From CAVYXZ01 sp965223835 (lineage in GTDB: Bacteria > Chloroflexota > Anaerolineae > Aggregatilineales > Phototrophicaceae), in assembly GCA_965223835.1 (NCBI GenBank), contig CBDCXQ010000001.1:5890001-5954000 (forward strand): a DNA stretch of 64,000 bases, read 5' to 3'. How positions within the stretch are numbered: the first letter of the stretch is position 1; every line of letters starts with the position of its first letter. Made by a program: the position numbers and the translations under genes. Positions 8,393 through 18,016 of the stretch are shown one piece after another. The notes under the pieces are model-generated. The model saw only the letters and a list, made by a program, of their open reading frames with translations, made no database searches and was not told the origin of the DNA.

Positions 8393-9376
8393 TTAATCAT
8401 GTCCAACGATTGGATGGGGGATGTAGGGTTCTTCCAGGTAAGCGATTTCATCCGGTGTTAAGTGGATGGAGACGGATGCAACCGGACTTTCCAGATGCGA
8501 GATTTTGGTTGCGCCGATAACCGGAGCCACGACTGGCGCTTTATGTAACAGCCAGGCCAGCGCGATCTGCGCCCGCGGCACCCCATGTTGTTCGGCAACT
8601 TCGGCGACTCGTTCGACAACCGCTTTATCCGCATCAGCAGTGGCATCGTATTTACTCTTCGCAATCGGGTCTGTTTCCAAACGGGCGGTGGTCTCCGCCC
8701 AGTCCCGTGCCAGGCGCCCGGAAGCCAGCGGACTATACGGTGTCGCGGCAATTTTTTCCTCCCGACACAGCGGCAGCATCTCCCGTTCTTCCTCACGGTA
8801 GATAAGGTTGTAGTGATTCTGCATCGACACAAACCGGGTCCAGCCATTGGTTTCTGCCACATGCAGCGCCTTATGGAACTGCCAGGCGTACATGGCCGAC
8901 GCGCCGATATAGCGTGTCTTGCCGGCTTTCACCACGTCATGCAAAGTCGCCATCGTTTCTTCGATGGGGGTGTCGTAATCCCAGCGATGGATAATATAGA
9001 GATCGACATAATCGGTTCCCAGACGCTTCAGGCTGTTGTCGATCTGGCTTATGATGGCTTTTCGAGAAAGTCCCTCGCCATTGGGGCCGTCATGCATTTT
9101 GCCACGCACTTTCGTTGCGATAACCACTTCATCGCGGTTTGCAAAATCTTTCAAAGCCCGCCCCAGGATTTCCTCGCTGGTGCCCGTGGCATACACATTG
9201 GCGGTGTCGAAGAAATTGATGCCTATCTCAAGCGCTTTTTTGATGATGGCGCGGCTGTCTTCCTCATCAAGTGCCCATTGATTGTGAACCCAGCCCGCCG
9301 CCGAGCCGAAACTCATCGAGCCGAGACAAATCGGGGATACATCCAGGCCGGTGTTTCCGAGTTTTACGTATTCCAT
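8393..9376 (-). CDS. Aldo/keto reductase, second of the tandem pair
   Basis: 327 residues. Catalytic residues are D58, Y62 (DTANVYATG), K89 (IATKVRG) and H130 (DLYIIHRWD). The C-terminus has a GATKISHLE cofactor loop. The LGSMSFG start and the HNQWALDEEDSRAIIKKALE segment place it with the large 320-330-residue bacterial AKRs that reduce aldehydes with NADPH. It is followed on the same strand by the AKR at 7410-8378 and preceded by the DUF2255 gene. Confidence 0.9.
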   Translation of the reverse strand: MEYVKLGNTGLDVSPICLGSMSFGSAAGWVHNQWALDEEDSRAIIKKALEIGINFFDTANVYATGTSEEILGRALKDFANRDEVVIATKVRGKMHDGPNGEGLSRKAIISQIDNSLKRLGTDYVDLYIIHRWDYDTPIEETMATLHDVVKAGKTRYIGASAMYAWQFHKALHVAETNGWTRFVSMQNHYNLIYREEEREMLPLCREEKIAATPYSPLASGRLARDWAETTARLETDPIAKSKYDATADADKAVVERVAEVAEQHGVPRAQIALAWLLHKAPVVAPVIGATKISHLESPVASVSIHLTPDEIAYLEEPYIPHPIVGHD

Positions 9377-9402
9377 TGTTGACTCCGTTTCAATAATCTG
9401 AG

Positions 9403-9777
9403 CTAGCGTGGTTCCAATTTGAGGGTTGCGGCTCGTGACTTCGGTGCGATAACTGGCGGGACGTATTGCGATAAGTGACTGTACTTTGACCGGTATTCGC
9501 GATCAATCTGGTCATTGATGGCATCGTTGGCATCCACTTCGACAAATCGAACATCTTTCTCAACCCCGCCAGCCCATATCCGACCGGCGTGACGCTCTGC
9601 GACACCCCGAAACCAGCCGTCACGTCCGTTAACCGGACGAATGTATAGCGCCTCGCCCACGCGAACCACCCAGATAATCACCCGTTTGCGCAGCGTGCCA
9701 TCGCCCCGTATGGATGCGAACTGCAATTCTTCTGCACTCCCAATTTTGTTCAGTTCTTCAGCCGTCCATGTTGTCAT
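9403..9777 (-). CDS. DUF2255 family protein
   Basis: 124 residues. The pattern W..EEL..I..AEELQ.AS.R.DG.LRK...IWVVRVG..LYIR...GRDGWFR is the DUF2255 domain, a small beta-rich fold related to nitroreductase/flavin-reductase-like split barrels. The function is unknown. It is the first gene of the minus-strand redox cluster that runs to 4854, with about 105 bp separating it from the transporter gene upstream. Confidence 0.8.
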   Translation of the reverse strand: MTTWTAEELNKIGSAEELQFASIRGDGTLRKRVIIWVVRVGEALYIRPVNGRDGWFRGVAERHAGRIWAGGVEKDVRFVEVDANDAINDQIDREYRSKYSHLSQYVPPVIAPKSRAATLKLEPR

Positions 9778-9882
9778 GAATACACCTTCCTTTACTCAGA
9801 TTTATACAAGGCTCGTTTATTGTGACGATCAGGAGCTGTCTCAGTGGGTAAGTATGCCATGCTGTCTGCCTGTTGTATCCTG

Positions 9883-10830
9883 CTATGCGTTACTATGCGC
9901 CACATTCACTCGCTGTCCCCGGTGTTCTCGGTACAAGATGTATAGCCCACTGCCGATGGTCAGAAATGCGCCGATCCAGGTCGCCTCTAATGGAACCTCC
10001 TGCCACAGGAGCAAACCCCATATCACATTAATCGGCAGCGTCACGTATTCAAACGGGGCCGCTACCGAAGCCAGTGCCAGGCTGTAGGCACGCGCGATAC
10101 AATACATCCCACCAGCCCACACCAGCCCCAGCCCGGACATAATGAGCGCATCCAGCAGCGTTGGCATGGTCCAGTCACGGAACAGGAAGGCAATGCCCGC
10201 CTGCGCATCCGACACATCGCCCACAATGAGCGGTAGCGGTGCCAGGACAAACGAGGCGATCAGGTAAACCAGTGAACTGTAATAAGCCATTGTCGCGCCG
10301 CTATCCGTCGTCCGCAGTTGGCGTGTGACCATGACGGCAAAGGTATAGAAGAGCGTGGACAGCAGGATAAAGATGGAACCCGCATTGAAGGTTGGCGAAC
10401 CGGGGCGGACGATAAACAGAACGCCAACAAAGCCAATGATGAGCGCCAACCACTTTTGTAGCTCGACCTTCTCGTGCAACAACACGACCGATAACAATGT
10501 GATAATCAGCGGAGCCGAAAAACGAATCGAGGCAATGTCGGCCAGCGGCAGCGATGCCAGCCCCATGAAATGTGTGGTGTATGAGAGAACAAGAAACAAA
10601 CCACGCACATATTCAAGTTTGTGCCGTTTCGTGGTTGGAAGGCCGCGATTACCTTCTAAACGAAATAAAACGACGGTGCATGGTAGGGCGATTAAGCTGC
10701 GAAACAGGACGATTTGGATAACGGAATAATCGCCGCCAATCCATTTGACCGCAATATCCTGAAGGGAAAAGATCAACATCGCCAGTACGAGGAAGCCGAC
10801 TCCCCGAAGATTGTCGCGGGTTGTTGTCAT
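9883..10830 (-). CDS. EamA/DMT-family drug/metabolite transporter
   Basis: 315 residues from the ATG at 10830, which has AGGAG 8 nt upstream. The ORF extends 49 codons further into the promoter region with no support. Ten transmembrane helices are arranged as two EamA repeats; the first begins GVGFLVLAMLIFSLQDIAVKW. The C-terminal repeat contains an APFEYVTLPINVIWGLLLWQE segment typical of these exporters. The substrate is unknown. It is the gene adjacent to the divergent AraC regulator and may be a direct target. Confidence 0.85.
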   Translation of the reverse strand: MTTTRDNLRGVGFLVLAMLIFSLQDIAVKWIGGDYSVIQIVLFRSLIALPCTVVLFRLEGNRGLPTTKRHKLEYVRGLFLVLSYTTHFMGLASLPLADIASIRFSAPLIITLLSVVLLHEKVELQKWLALIIGFVGVLFIVRPGSPTFNAGSIFILLSTLFYTFAVMVTRQLRTTDSGATMAYYSSLVYLIASFVLAPLPLIVGDVSDAQAGIAFLFRDWTMPTLLDALIMSGLGLVWAGGMYCIARAYSLALASVAAPFEYVTLPINVIWGLLLWQEVPLEATWIGAFLTIGSGLYILYREHRGQRVNVAHSNA

Positions 10831-10902
10831 CGTGACTCCTTTATTGAATAAAAGTCCAGCGTGCGGGTTCAAATGGGAAGGATGTTTGTGATTGATGTGT
10901 TC

Positions 10903-10908
10903 ATTATA
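10903..10908 (-). promoter_or_regulatory. Candidate activator-dependent promoter for the transporter/redox cluster
   Basis: A perfect TATAAT on the minus strand about 75 bp before the transporter start, with no recognisable -35 hexamer at 16-18 bp. A good -10 without a -35 in the intergenic region shared with a divergent AraC-type activator fits activated transcription, which is an inference. Confidence 0.4.
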
Positions 10909-11002
10909 GACGATCCCAATCACGGGCTGGTAGAATAATTGTCGAAGATGATTGAATATTTCTGCAAAGTTTCTCAATGATGGTTATCGTGAGGAGGTTC
11001 CA

Positions 11003-11935
11003 ATGGACGCCACAAATCACCAGCAAGCACAGCGAATGCAGGCGTACCGCGTGGAGCTGGTAGAGCGGATTGCACGGGCGGTCCCGGAGGATGGGGTTAT
11101 TCAACCGCTGCCAAAACTATATCTGGCCCGGCGCTCTACGCCGCTGGAAAAGATTCACAGCGTGCAGGAGCCATCATTTTGCGTAATCGCTCAGGGGAGC
11201 AAAGTGGTCTATGTGGGCGACACGCGCTATCAGTACGACCCCTTCAATTATCTGCTGGCTGCGCTGGAATTACCCAGAGCGAGTCAGGTTCTGGAAGCAT
11301 CCACCGAGCGTCCCTACCTCAGTTTTCGCCTTGAACTTGACCCGGCCCTTGTCGGCTCCATCATGGCGGAGGCGGGTCACACCGCGCCGCGCCCTGCCGA
11401 TGTCAGCGCCATGAATGTCAGCCCATTGGATGCGGATTTGCTGGATGCGGTCGTGCGGCTGGTCAGGCTGTTGGATTCCCCAAACGAGGCGTCGATTCTT
11501 ATGCCGCTCATCACGCGGGAAATAATCTATCGGCTTCTCAGGGGCGATCAGGGCGGCAGGCTCCTGCACCTCACTGCCAGCGGCGGTTACAGCCCCGATA
11601 TCGCCAGGGCGGTTGAGCGGCTCCGGCAAGATTTTGACCAGTCGGTACGAATCGAAGACATTGCTGGTGAACTGGGTATGAGTGTGTCGAGTTTCCATCA
11701 CCATTTCAAGGCGGTCACGGCGCTGAGTCCGCTGCAATTTCAGAAGCGGCTGCGGCTGCAGGAGGCCCGGCGTTTGATGCTCGGTGAAGACCTTGACGCG
11801 GCCAGCGCGGCCTATCGGGTGGGGTATAATGACGCTTCCCATTTCAATCGGGAGTATAAAAGCCTCTTTGGCGACCCGCCCATGCGCGATGTCCAGCGGC
11901 TGCGCGAAGCGGCACCGGTGTCTGTTGTCGGTTAA
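11003..11935 (+). CDS. AraC-family transcriptional regulator (YqhC-like)
   Basis: 310 residues. The N-terminal AraC_N domain is recognisable: PLPKLYLARRSTPLEKIHSV, EPSFCVIAQGSKVVYVGD, Y.YDPF.YL. This is the YqhC type that senses aldehyde stress. The C-terminal double helix-turn-helix includes IEDIAGELGMSVSSFHHHFK and DAASAAYRVGYNDASHFNREYK, and ends FGDPPMRDVQRLR. The start at 11003 follows a strong GAGGAGG. Its divergent position to the transporter and redox cluster mirrors the yqhC/yqhD-dkgA arrangement of enterobacteria, so I infer that it activates this cluster. Confidence 0.9.
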   Translation: MDATNHQQAQRMQAYRVELVERIARAVPEDGVIQPLPKLYLARRSTPLEKIHSVQEPSFCVIAQGSKVVYVGDTRYQYDPFNYLLAALELPRASQVLEASTERPYLSFRLELDPALVGSIMAEAGHTAPRPADVSAMNVSPLDADLLDAVVRLVRLLDSPNEASILMPLITREIIYRLLRGDQGGRLLHLTASGGYSPDIARAVERLRQDFDQSVRIEDIAGELGMSVSSFHHHFKAVTALSPLQFQKRLRLQEARRLMLGEDLDAASAAYRVGYNDASHFNREYKSLFGDPPMRDVQRLREAAPVSVVG

Positions 11936-12044
11936 GCCACGGCATTTTGTCACCAAATACTCATATGCCAAGCCAGCGAAATTTACCCTCTCGTAAGAAC
12001 TACCGTCTAAGCTGTAGATGATTGTTCAAGTGAGAGGGAATGTA

Positions 12045-13793
12045 ATGGTTAAAAAATTGTATTTCTTGCTGTTGGCGCTCGGCCTGATCGTCATTCCAGC
12101 GACTGCTCAGACCGATCATGTCGACGATATGCTGGTTGTATTGGATGACCTGGTTGCAGCGGGCCGGTTTGATGGCACTGTTGCGGAAGGCATCGAAGCC
12201 ATTGCCGCGACTGGTGATCCGCTGTATATCGCGCCGCTGTTGGACCTGGCTTTCTTTGTGCAGGGAGCCGATAACCCGATTATTCGAGCAGTGGAAACCT
12301 TAAGTGGACAGTCTTATGGGGCGGAATGGTCCCGTTATTTCACCTGGGCGTCCAGTGAGAATATTGAACTGCCAGAGCGCTATGATGAATGGAAAAGTCG
12401 AATCTTCTCGCAACTGATTGACCCGGCATTTGTGCGCTTTTGGGATGATGTTCAGGCTACGGCCCAGGTCAATTTGCTGGAAGCAGTCTGGGGTGGCGTG
12501 CGTGTTGATGGGATTCCTTCTTTAGTCAACGCGCAACAGATTTCACCGGCTGATGCGTTGATTGAAGGCGAAATGCTGACCCAGTTCTGTCGTGCCGAGG
12601 ACTGCACCTATCCGGCGCCGGATGAACTGGTATTTGGCGTGAGCATCAATGGTGACAGTCGTGCCTATCCGTTGCGGTTGCTCAACTGGCATGAGATGTT
12701 TAATGATGTCATCGGCCACGCGCCGCTCTACGCTGAACCCGGTGGCGACGTGGTTTGCCATTTCCGCGCACCCACTTTATTTCAGGCGATTGCACGTCAG
12801 GGGATCGATTGGGTGCAGATAACAGGTGAATCGGCCAGTTGCCCAGCAACGGGTTGGCTCGCCACGCCGGAAGATCTAAATTGGCCGGAGATTGATGGTT
12901 GGTATGAGGCCAGCATGGAATTGCCCGATCTGAGTGAGGCCGATGCCGAGGCTTTGGCCCCTGAAGCCGGTGTCAGCGGACAGGTCAACGGGATGCCGGT
13001 GATGTTGGCCTATTGTACCCTGTGTGGTTCGGGCATTCTCTACGACGCGACGATACCGGATCTGGTGATTGACGGCGAAAGCCAGGGGGAGACGGTCCTG
13101 GAATTCGGCTCGACCGGGATGCTGATGCGTTCCAATAAGCTGATGTATGATCGCAATACCGACACGGTTTGGAATGCGATCACGGGCGAACCGGCGTTTG
13201 GTCCGCTGGCAACGAGTGGCTTGCGTCTGGAAGTCTTGCCAGTGGTCGTGACCGATTGGGCGACCTGGTTGGAGCAACACCCGGATACCAGCGTGTTGAG
13301 CCTGGATACCGGTTTCGAGCGTGACTATCGGAATGGTGGGGCTTACCAGCGCTATTTTAATGATCCCAACTTCATCATGTTCCCGGTCTGGCAGCAGGAT
13401 ACCAGTGAGCAAGCGAACAAAGAAATGATTTTTGCGCTCAATATCGACGACACGCCCAAAGCCTACCCGCTGGCGACATTGATTCCTGAAGGTGTCACCA
13501 ATGACACGCTGGCAGATACCAATGTGGTGATTATCTCACGTGAGACGCCAGAGCGCACTTTCTTTGAACCCGGTGGTGCCGCCGTGCGCGCCTATGCCCG
13601 TGGCGATTATATCTTCAGTGTGGGTGAAGCCGAGAACGAAGTGGTCGATCAAGACGGTGCGGTATGGACGGTGACGGAGAACGCATTGTTCAATGACGCC
13701 GGGGATCGCTTGGAACGCATTGGCGGCCATCTGGCCTTCTGGTTTGGCTGGTATTCGTTCTACCCGGAAACGCTGGTCTACGAAGCGGCCTAG
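12045..13793 (+). CDS. DUF3179 domain-containing secreted protein
   Basis: 582 residues. The start at 12045 is chosen because GAGAGGG precedes it and it opens directly into a signal peptide (MVKKLYFLLLALGLIVIPATAQT). The mature protein carries the DUF3179 repeats: DELVFGVSINGDSRAYPLRLLNWHE, then VMLAYCTLCGSGILYDA with two Cys in a CTLC pattern, and a second copy-like region IFALNIDDTPKAYPLATL. The function of the family is unknown; the conserved cysteines suggest metal or disulfide chemistry outside the cell. It is monocistronic, and an IS4-like element lies 38 bp downstream. Confidence 0.8.
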   Translation: MVKKLYFLLLALGLIVIPATAQTDHVDDMLVVLDDLVAAGRFDGTVAEGIEAIAATGDPLYIAPLLDLAFFVQGADNPIIRAVETLSGQSYGAEWSRYFTWASSENIELPERYDEWKSRIFSQLIDPAFVRFWDDVQATAQVNLLEAVWGGVRVDGIPSLVNAQQISPADALIEGEMLTQFCRAEDCTYPAPDELVFGVSINGDSRAYPLRLLNWHEMFNDVIGHAPLYAEPGGDVVCHFRAPTLFQAIARQGIDWVQITGESASCPATGWLATPEDLNWPEIDGWYEASMELPDLSEADAEALAPEAGVSGQVNGMPVMLAYCTLCGSGILYDATIPDLVIDGESQGETVLEFGSTGMLMRSNKLMYDRNTDTVWNAITGEPAFGPLATSGLRLEVLPVVVTDWATWLEQHPDTSVLSLDTGFERDYRNGGAYQRYFNDPNFIMFPVWQQDTSEQANKEMIFALNIDDTPKAYPLATLIPEGVTNDTLADTNVVIISRETPERTFFEPGGAAVRAYARGDYIFSVGEAENEVVDQDGAVWTVTENALFNDAGDRLERIGGHLAFWFGWYSFYPETLVYEAA

Positions 13794-13831
13794 ATTTCGA
13801 AATATATAGAGAAGGTTGCTGGTTTTGACCA

Positions 13832-15273
13832 AAAACATGAGTCATCCCAAATTTTATGAGATGACAAAAAAGACCTCAGTCGGTAAAGTGAGATTTCCAC
13901 AAATCACAACCGAAAGGGGTCTTTTTCAATGGTAGATTGTGCAACAAATCAAGATCAATCACAAGAATTAGCCAACGGCTTAGAAGGATTTGTGTCGCCG
14001 TTGCTGGTGACATTAGATAAACGTCTCGACAAACGTCTTGTACGGACATTTCTACGCACATTGCTGGCGATGCTAACATTTCGCCACAGTCAATATGGCT
14101 TGTTGTTGAGTGAGTTAGGTGGCTATATTCTCAGTCCAGATAAAGCACCAGCAGGGACAAAACGCTTGAGCAACTTGTTACGAAGTGCAAGCTGGTCAAG
14201 CTGGATCATAGGTCGTTTTTTGTGGCAAGGAGCAAGTGAGTTCATAGCCAGTCAGATCGGACAGGGTCAAACGGCATTGGTGTTGTGGGATGAGAGTGTT
14301 ATTGAGAAGCCAGAAAGTATTGCGGTTGAAGGTTTATGTGCTGTCAGGTCAAGCAAAGCAGCCCGTCTGAAACGAATTAAACCGGGGTATTTCAATCCAC
14401 CGGGAGGTCGTCCAATTTTTGTTCCGGGCATGGAATGGATGACATTAGTCGTTGTTGGTATGTCAGGCCATCCGGTGTTAGCAGCAATGAAGTGGTGGAC
14501 AAGACGTGGTAAATTTGCCACACGTAAACGTCCGACAGCGACGCAACTGCTTCATCGCTGTGCTTACTTCTGGAAGAGGCAAGTCATTCATGTTTGGGAT
14601 CGTGGTTATGCCAGTAGTCCCTGGCTCAAACAAGCCTTTCGCTTTGATGTGCGTTTTGTTTTGCGCTGGCAGACAAAATATCACCTCGTTGATGCAAACG
14701 GCAAACGCTGTGCCTGGAAAATCACACGGGGTAAACGGAGTATGGATCACCGCTTGATTTGGGATGCCAGACGACAGTGTTGGCGCAAGACAGGTATTAT
14801 TTATGTGCCGGTGACCCATGCAGACTATCCTGACCAGCCTCTATTTCTAGTGGTATCACGTCCAGGGAAAAGCAAAAAACCCTGGTATTTGCTCACCAAT
14901 GAACCTATTCATTCTCTTGATGATGCCTGGCGCATGGTCTTTATTTACGCACGTCGCTGGCAAATCGAAATGACCTATCGTTATGCCAAAACTGAACTCG
15001 CACTTGAAAGTCCTCGCCTGTGGTCATGGCAAAACCGCATCAAACTCATGATGATGGTTGCTCTTGTCTATGCTTTTTTGCTATCTCTCTTGCATTCTAA
15101 CTTTGAGGCACTCAAAAACTGGCTTCTGCGACACTGGTGTCACCGCACTGGCAAACGACTTCGTGAGGTCTCTTTGCCTCTTTACCGTTTGCGCTCTGCT
15201 CTCAGTCGCTTGTGGATGAGCCATCCACCTACTTTACAATTTCTTTGGCAAAGTTCGGGATGACTCATGTTTT
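13832..15273 (+). mobile_element. Complete IS4-like insertion sequence
   Basis: A 1442-bp element bounded by inverted repeats. AAAACATGAGTCATCCC at 13832-13848 is matched exactly by its complement at 15257-15273, and the similarity continues inward for about 7 more bases with two mismatches. It encodes one DDE transposase whose TGA stop lies inside the right repeat. I found no clear target duplication. It inserted between the DUF3179 gene and the 3' end of the convergent DUF3160 gene (10 bp from its stop) without breaking either. Confidence 0.85.
13929..15263 (+). CDS. IS4-like DDE transposase
   Basis: 444 residues. Candidate catalytic residues are D121 (LWDESV), D224 (HVWDRGYAS) and E347 in YARRWQIEMTYRYAKTEL, which is the Y-x2-R-x3-E-x6-K signature of the IS4 superfamily. 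The frame is intact from end to end and the terminal repeats are nearly identical, so the copy may still be active. Its codon use is more AT-rich than that of the flanking genes. Confidence 0.88.
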   Translation: MVDCATNQDQSQELANGLEGFVSPLLVTLDKRLDKRLVRTFLRTLLAMLTFRHSQYGLLLSELGGYILSPDKAPAGTKRLSNLLRSASWSSWIIGRFLWQGASEFIASQIGQGQTALVLWDESVIEKPESIAVEGLCAVRSSKAARLKRIKPGYFNPPGGRPIFVPGMEWMTLVVVGMSGHPVLAAMKWWTRRGKFATRKRPTATQLLHRCAYFWKRQVIHVWDRGYASSPWLKQAFRFDVRFVLRWQTKYHLVDANGKRCAWKITRGKRSMDHRLIWDARRQCWRKTGIIYVPVTHADYPDQPLFLVVSRPGKSKKPWYLLTNEPIHSLDDAWRMVFIYARRWQIEMTYRYAKTELALESPRLWSWQNRIKLMMMVALVYAFLLSLLHSNFEALKNWLLRHWCHRTGKRLREVSLPLYRLRSALSRLWMSHPPTLQFLWQSSG

Positions 15274-15282
15274 CAATTACAC

Positions 15283-17913
15283 TCATTGAATATGCCCTTT
15301 GGATTTAAGCATAATCAATAGCTCATCGAAGAGTTCGTCTGTCATACCCTCAATGTCAAATAGCTTTTCCGGGTTCTGAGTGATAATTTCGACCATCTTA
15401 CCGATGTTACCACTTACCAACGAGCGCGTTTGGCGATCTGTTATTCCAAGCAACGTATCATGGATCGAATCAAGTAAATCTTGCAAAGGCTGACTCACAG
15501 ACTGTTTAAAATCGGCATAGGCAGGTGGCAAATCTAATCTTTCTGGCGTATTGTGGTGGATGCGAAAAGATTGAGTCCAATCCGATGCTGATCGCGCTAC
15601 AAAATTGGACAGGCGGTCTTCTGTTTGCTGTATTTCCGCTTGCAGGCGGGTAATTTCTGCGATGTCTGGATTTTCGGCTTGCTGAAGCCGATTAAGATGC
15701 CAATGCAACAGATTTATCGAGTTTTTCATATCGATTTTGTGCCCAGCCGATTGGCGATAAACGTATCGGTGCCAGTCATCATCAGTCATACGATACGGTG
15801 GTGAACTTTTCTCAACGTGTTCATAAACCGTATAGGTTGGCCCTACAAAGAGATGAGTCATTTCCTCAGCCTCAACGGCAAACAACATCATCACTGGATT
15901 ATCTAACCCGATATGGAACACACCGATATCCCCGATATTGGCATTGTAATTGGTGTGAATATCTGCCACGAGTTGCGATGGTTGGTCGCCGAAAGGCAAA
16001 AGATCAATATACCATCCATCCCAATGTTCTTCAGTCCATCCGCCATATCCCTTATCACTGATATATTTTCTCACGACGATACTTCGCAGGAATAAATTGT
16101 CTTCTTCAGAGAAGGCAGCACCTGACAATTCTTTGTGTGACAATTCTTCCAGTTTGGTCATAATTTCTGCCAATTTCTTGAAGTAGGTCAGGGCTTGTTG
16201 TTGAATTGATAACGCCTTCTGTGGACGATACTTGATCTCATCATTCGTCCAACTCCAATCACTTCCCAGTCTCTTTTTTACATCCTCATAGCTTTCCTCA
16301 AATTCAGGGAAGTTCAAGCGTTTGAAGACCCGATGTCCAAACTCAGCATATTTTTGTAATGTATGATAAAAATCGGGATACGGTTCAACATAACCAACTG
16401 GATAGTCACATACAGCCGCTATGGTATGCGGCGGTTTCACATACAGGATGTTATCGTGGCGTAACTCAGTCCATGATCCCAATTGAGTTTGGAGCATTTT
16501 ATCGGCCCACGCCGAAGATTGCATTGCAAGAGGATAATTATCACTTATCGTGGCTGTGTTCAATGTACAGATCGCTTGCAGCCAGTGATTATAGAAGCTG
16601 TTTTCCCAGAATTCGTTGCTGTGAGTGCTGACCCAATCCCGAAGCAAGTTCAGATTATCCTCATAACCATATTTATCGAGTTCATTTTGGAGATGGGCCA
16701 GGGCACGATCATTTCCCAGCGCGTACAGCACGTCAAACGGTGAGGGGTAAGGCCGGGGTACTGATTTGCCATCGACTACCAGTTTATCGTAGACGAGTTG
16801 TTGCATAATATCTGATTCAATGGTGTATCGTTGGCCCATCAGCATAAAGCTAATGTTGTGCGATGATACACCCTCAATATTTAGGTGGTGCTGTTGATAT
16901 TGTCCCCGAACCCGTTGTTGCCCATAATCATTTTCAGTGAGCAGGTTGAAAAGTTCGGCCTCTGATTTTGTTAAGCACTCATCTATATTTGAAATGTCCG
17001 CATCAGCAAAGAACCGCTCCAAACCATTGAGTGTAATATTATCGCTCCAGCCGACAAAGGCCGATAACAAATCATTAATTTCATGCCCGTTTTGCTTCTG
17101 ACCTGATTTTTCTATGCACTCAGCGAGTAGAAAAGCCCCGGCTATCTGATTTCGGTGGAGTGTTCTTGTTCCAGTTCCATCAAACTCCACGAGGCGGAAA
17201 TCGAGCAGATGTAGCCACATCATGGCGCAGAAATACTTCACCAATTCGGGTGGTTCATCGTAATGCCCTCGCGCCCGAAAATGAGTGAAATCAACCGATC
17301 TCGATAGGCCAAAAAAAGTAACCTGCTCAATTCCAACCGTTAAATTACGTTCAACAAGTTGGTAATCATAATCAAAGGATAAAATTGGTCCGTTCCTATT
17401 GATCGCGCCAATTTGCTCAAGCCATTGATTCGCCCGATCCATTGCTTCTTCTGGTACATAATCCGGATTAGCCGGGAAACTCCACAGACCAGGACTGGAA
17501 AGTATGCTCAGGGGCAGACTGAGATACAGCGCCAAGTCCTGCTCCAATTGGGCCAGTTGTGGGTTGTCAGTCGGATGGTGATTTCGTTTGAGATAGTCCA
17601 GCGCGCCAGATAGCACAGTGATGAGTTTCTCGGTGAGAATGGTTATCTCAACTTGTTTGAGCATTTCATCATAGGTCTGATGAATGCTGTGCAAGATTGC
17701 ATCTGTCGTCACCAGCACCGGAAGGTCTTTCCAGTAAATCCAGGCATAAGCCCGCTTAAACTGATTGAATGTGAGGCGATCAGTAACCACGAAGCGGTTT
17801 TGTTGGAGCCGATCAACCTCATCAGCCGTGAGGTTTAGGGTTGAATTAATGAGGTCAAAGTGTTGTGCGTGGCGAGGTTCAAATAACGCAGATCGGGTGA
17901 CTTTGGATGGCAT
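15283..17913 (-). CDS. DUF3160 domain-containing protein
   Basis: 876 residues. The start at 17913 is chosen because GGGGGAGA lies just upstream; the frame extends 16 codons further without a ribosome site. The DUF3160 hallmark is visible at the N-terminus (L..NRFVVTD......F..AY.WIYWKDLPVLVTTDAILHSIHQTYDEMLK). The C-terminal half contains YGGWTEEHWDGWYIDLLP and the ADIHTN segment with the conserved D-x-H. The family is large, often secreted or lipoproteins, with no known activity. Here no signal peptide is seen, so it may be cytoplasmic. The IS4-like element ends 10 bp beyond the stop codon. Confidence 0.8.
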   Translation of the reverse strand: MPSKVTRSALFEPRHAQHFDLINSTLNLTADEVDRLQQNRFVVTDRLTFNQFKRAYAWIYWKDLPVLVTTDAILHSIHQTYDEMLKQVEITILTEKLITVLSGALDYLKRNHHPTDNPQLAQLEQDLALYLSLPLSILSSPGLWSFPANPDYVPEEAMDRANQWLEQIGAINRNGPILSFDYDYQLVERNLTVGIEQVTFFGLSRSVDFTHFRARGHYDEPPELVKYFCAMMWLHLLDFRLVEFDGTGTRTLHRNQIAGAFLLAECIEKSGQKQNGHEINDLLSAFVGWSDNITLNGLERFFADADISNIDECLTKSEAELFNLLTENDYGQQRVRGQYQQHHLNIEGVSSHNISFMLMGQRYTIESDIMQQLVYDKLVVDGKSVPRPYPSPFDVLYALGNDRALAHLQNELDKYGYEDNLNLLRDWVSTHSNEFWENSFYNHWLQAICTLNTATISDNYPLAMQSSAWADKMLQTQLGSWTELRHDNILYVKPPHTIAAVCDYPVGYVEPYPDFYHTLQKYAEFGHRVFKRLNFPEFEESYEDVKKRLGSDWSWTNDEIKYRPQKALSIQQQALTYFKKLAEIMTKLEELSHKELSGAAFSEEDNLFLRSIVVRKYISDKGYGGWTEEHWDGWYIDLLPFGDQPSQLVADIHTNYNANIGDIGVFHIGLDNPVMMLFAVEAEEMTHLFVGPTYTVYEHVEKSSPPYRMTDDDWHRYVYRQSAGHKIDMKNSINLLHWHLNRLQQAENPDIAEITRLQAEIQQTEDRLSNFVARSASDWTQSFRIHHNTPERLDLPPAYADFKQSVSQPLQDLLDSIHDTLLGITDRQTRSLVSGNIGKMVEIITQNPEKLFDIEGMTDELFDELLIMLKSKGHIQ

Positions 17914-18016
17914 AAAAATCTCCCCCAAATGATGCGGATTTGTATATAAATTATACCACACCTTTCCCTATTTTAGTTAATTAGTAGTCATTCAGTATTG
18001 AAAATTTAATATTTTA

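Noticed and set aside
15243..15300. IS4-like insertion truncating the DUF3160 gene
   Set aside because: The DUF3160 stop codon lies outside the element and the protein has full family length, so the gene appears intact.
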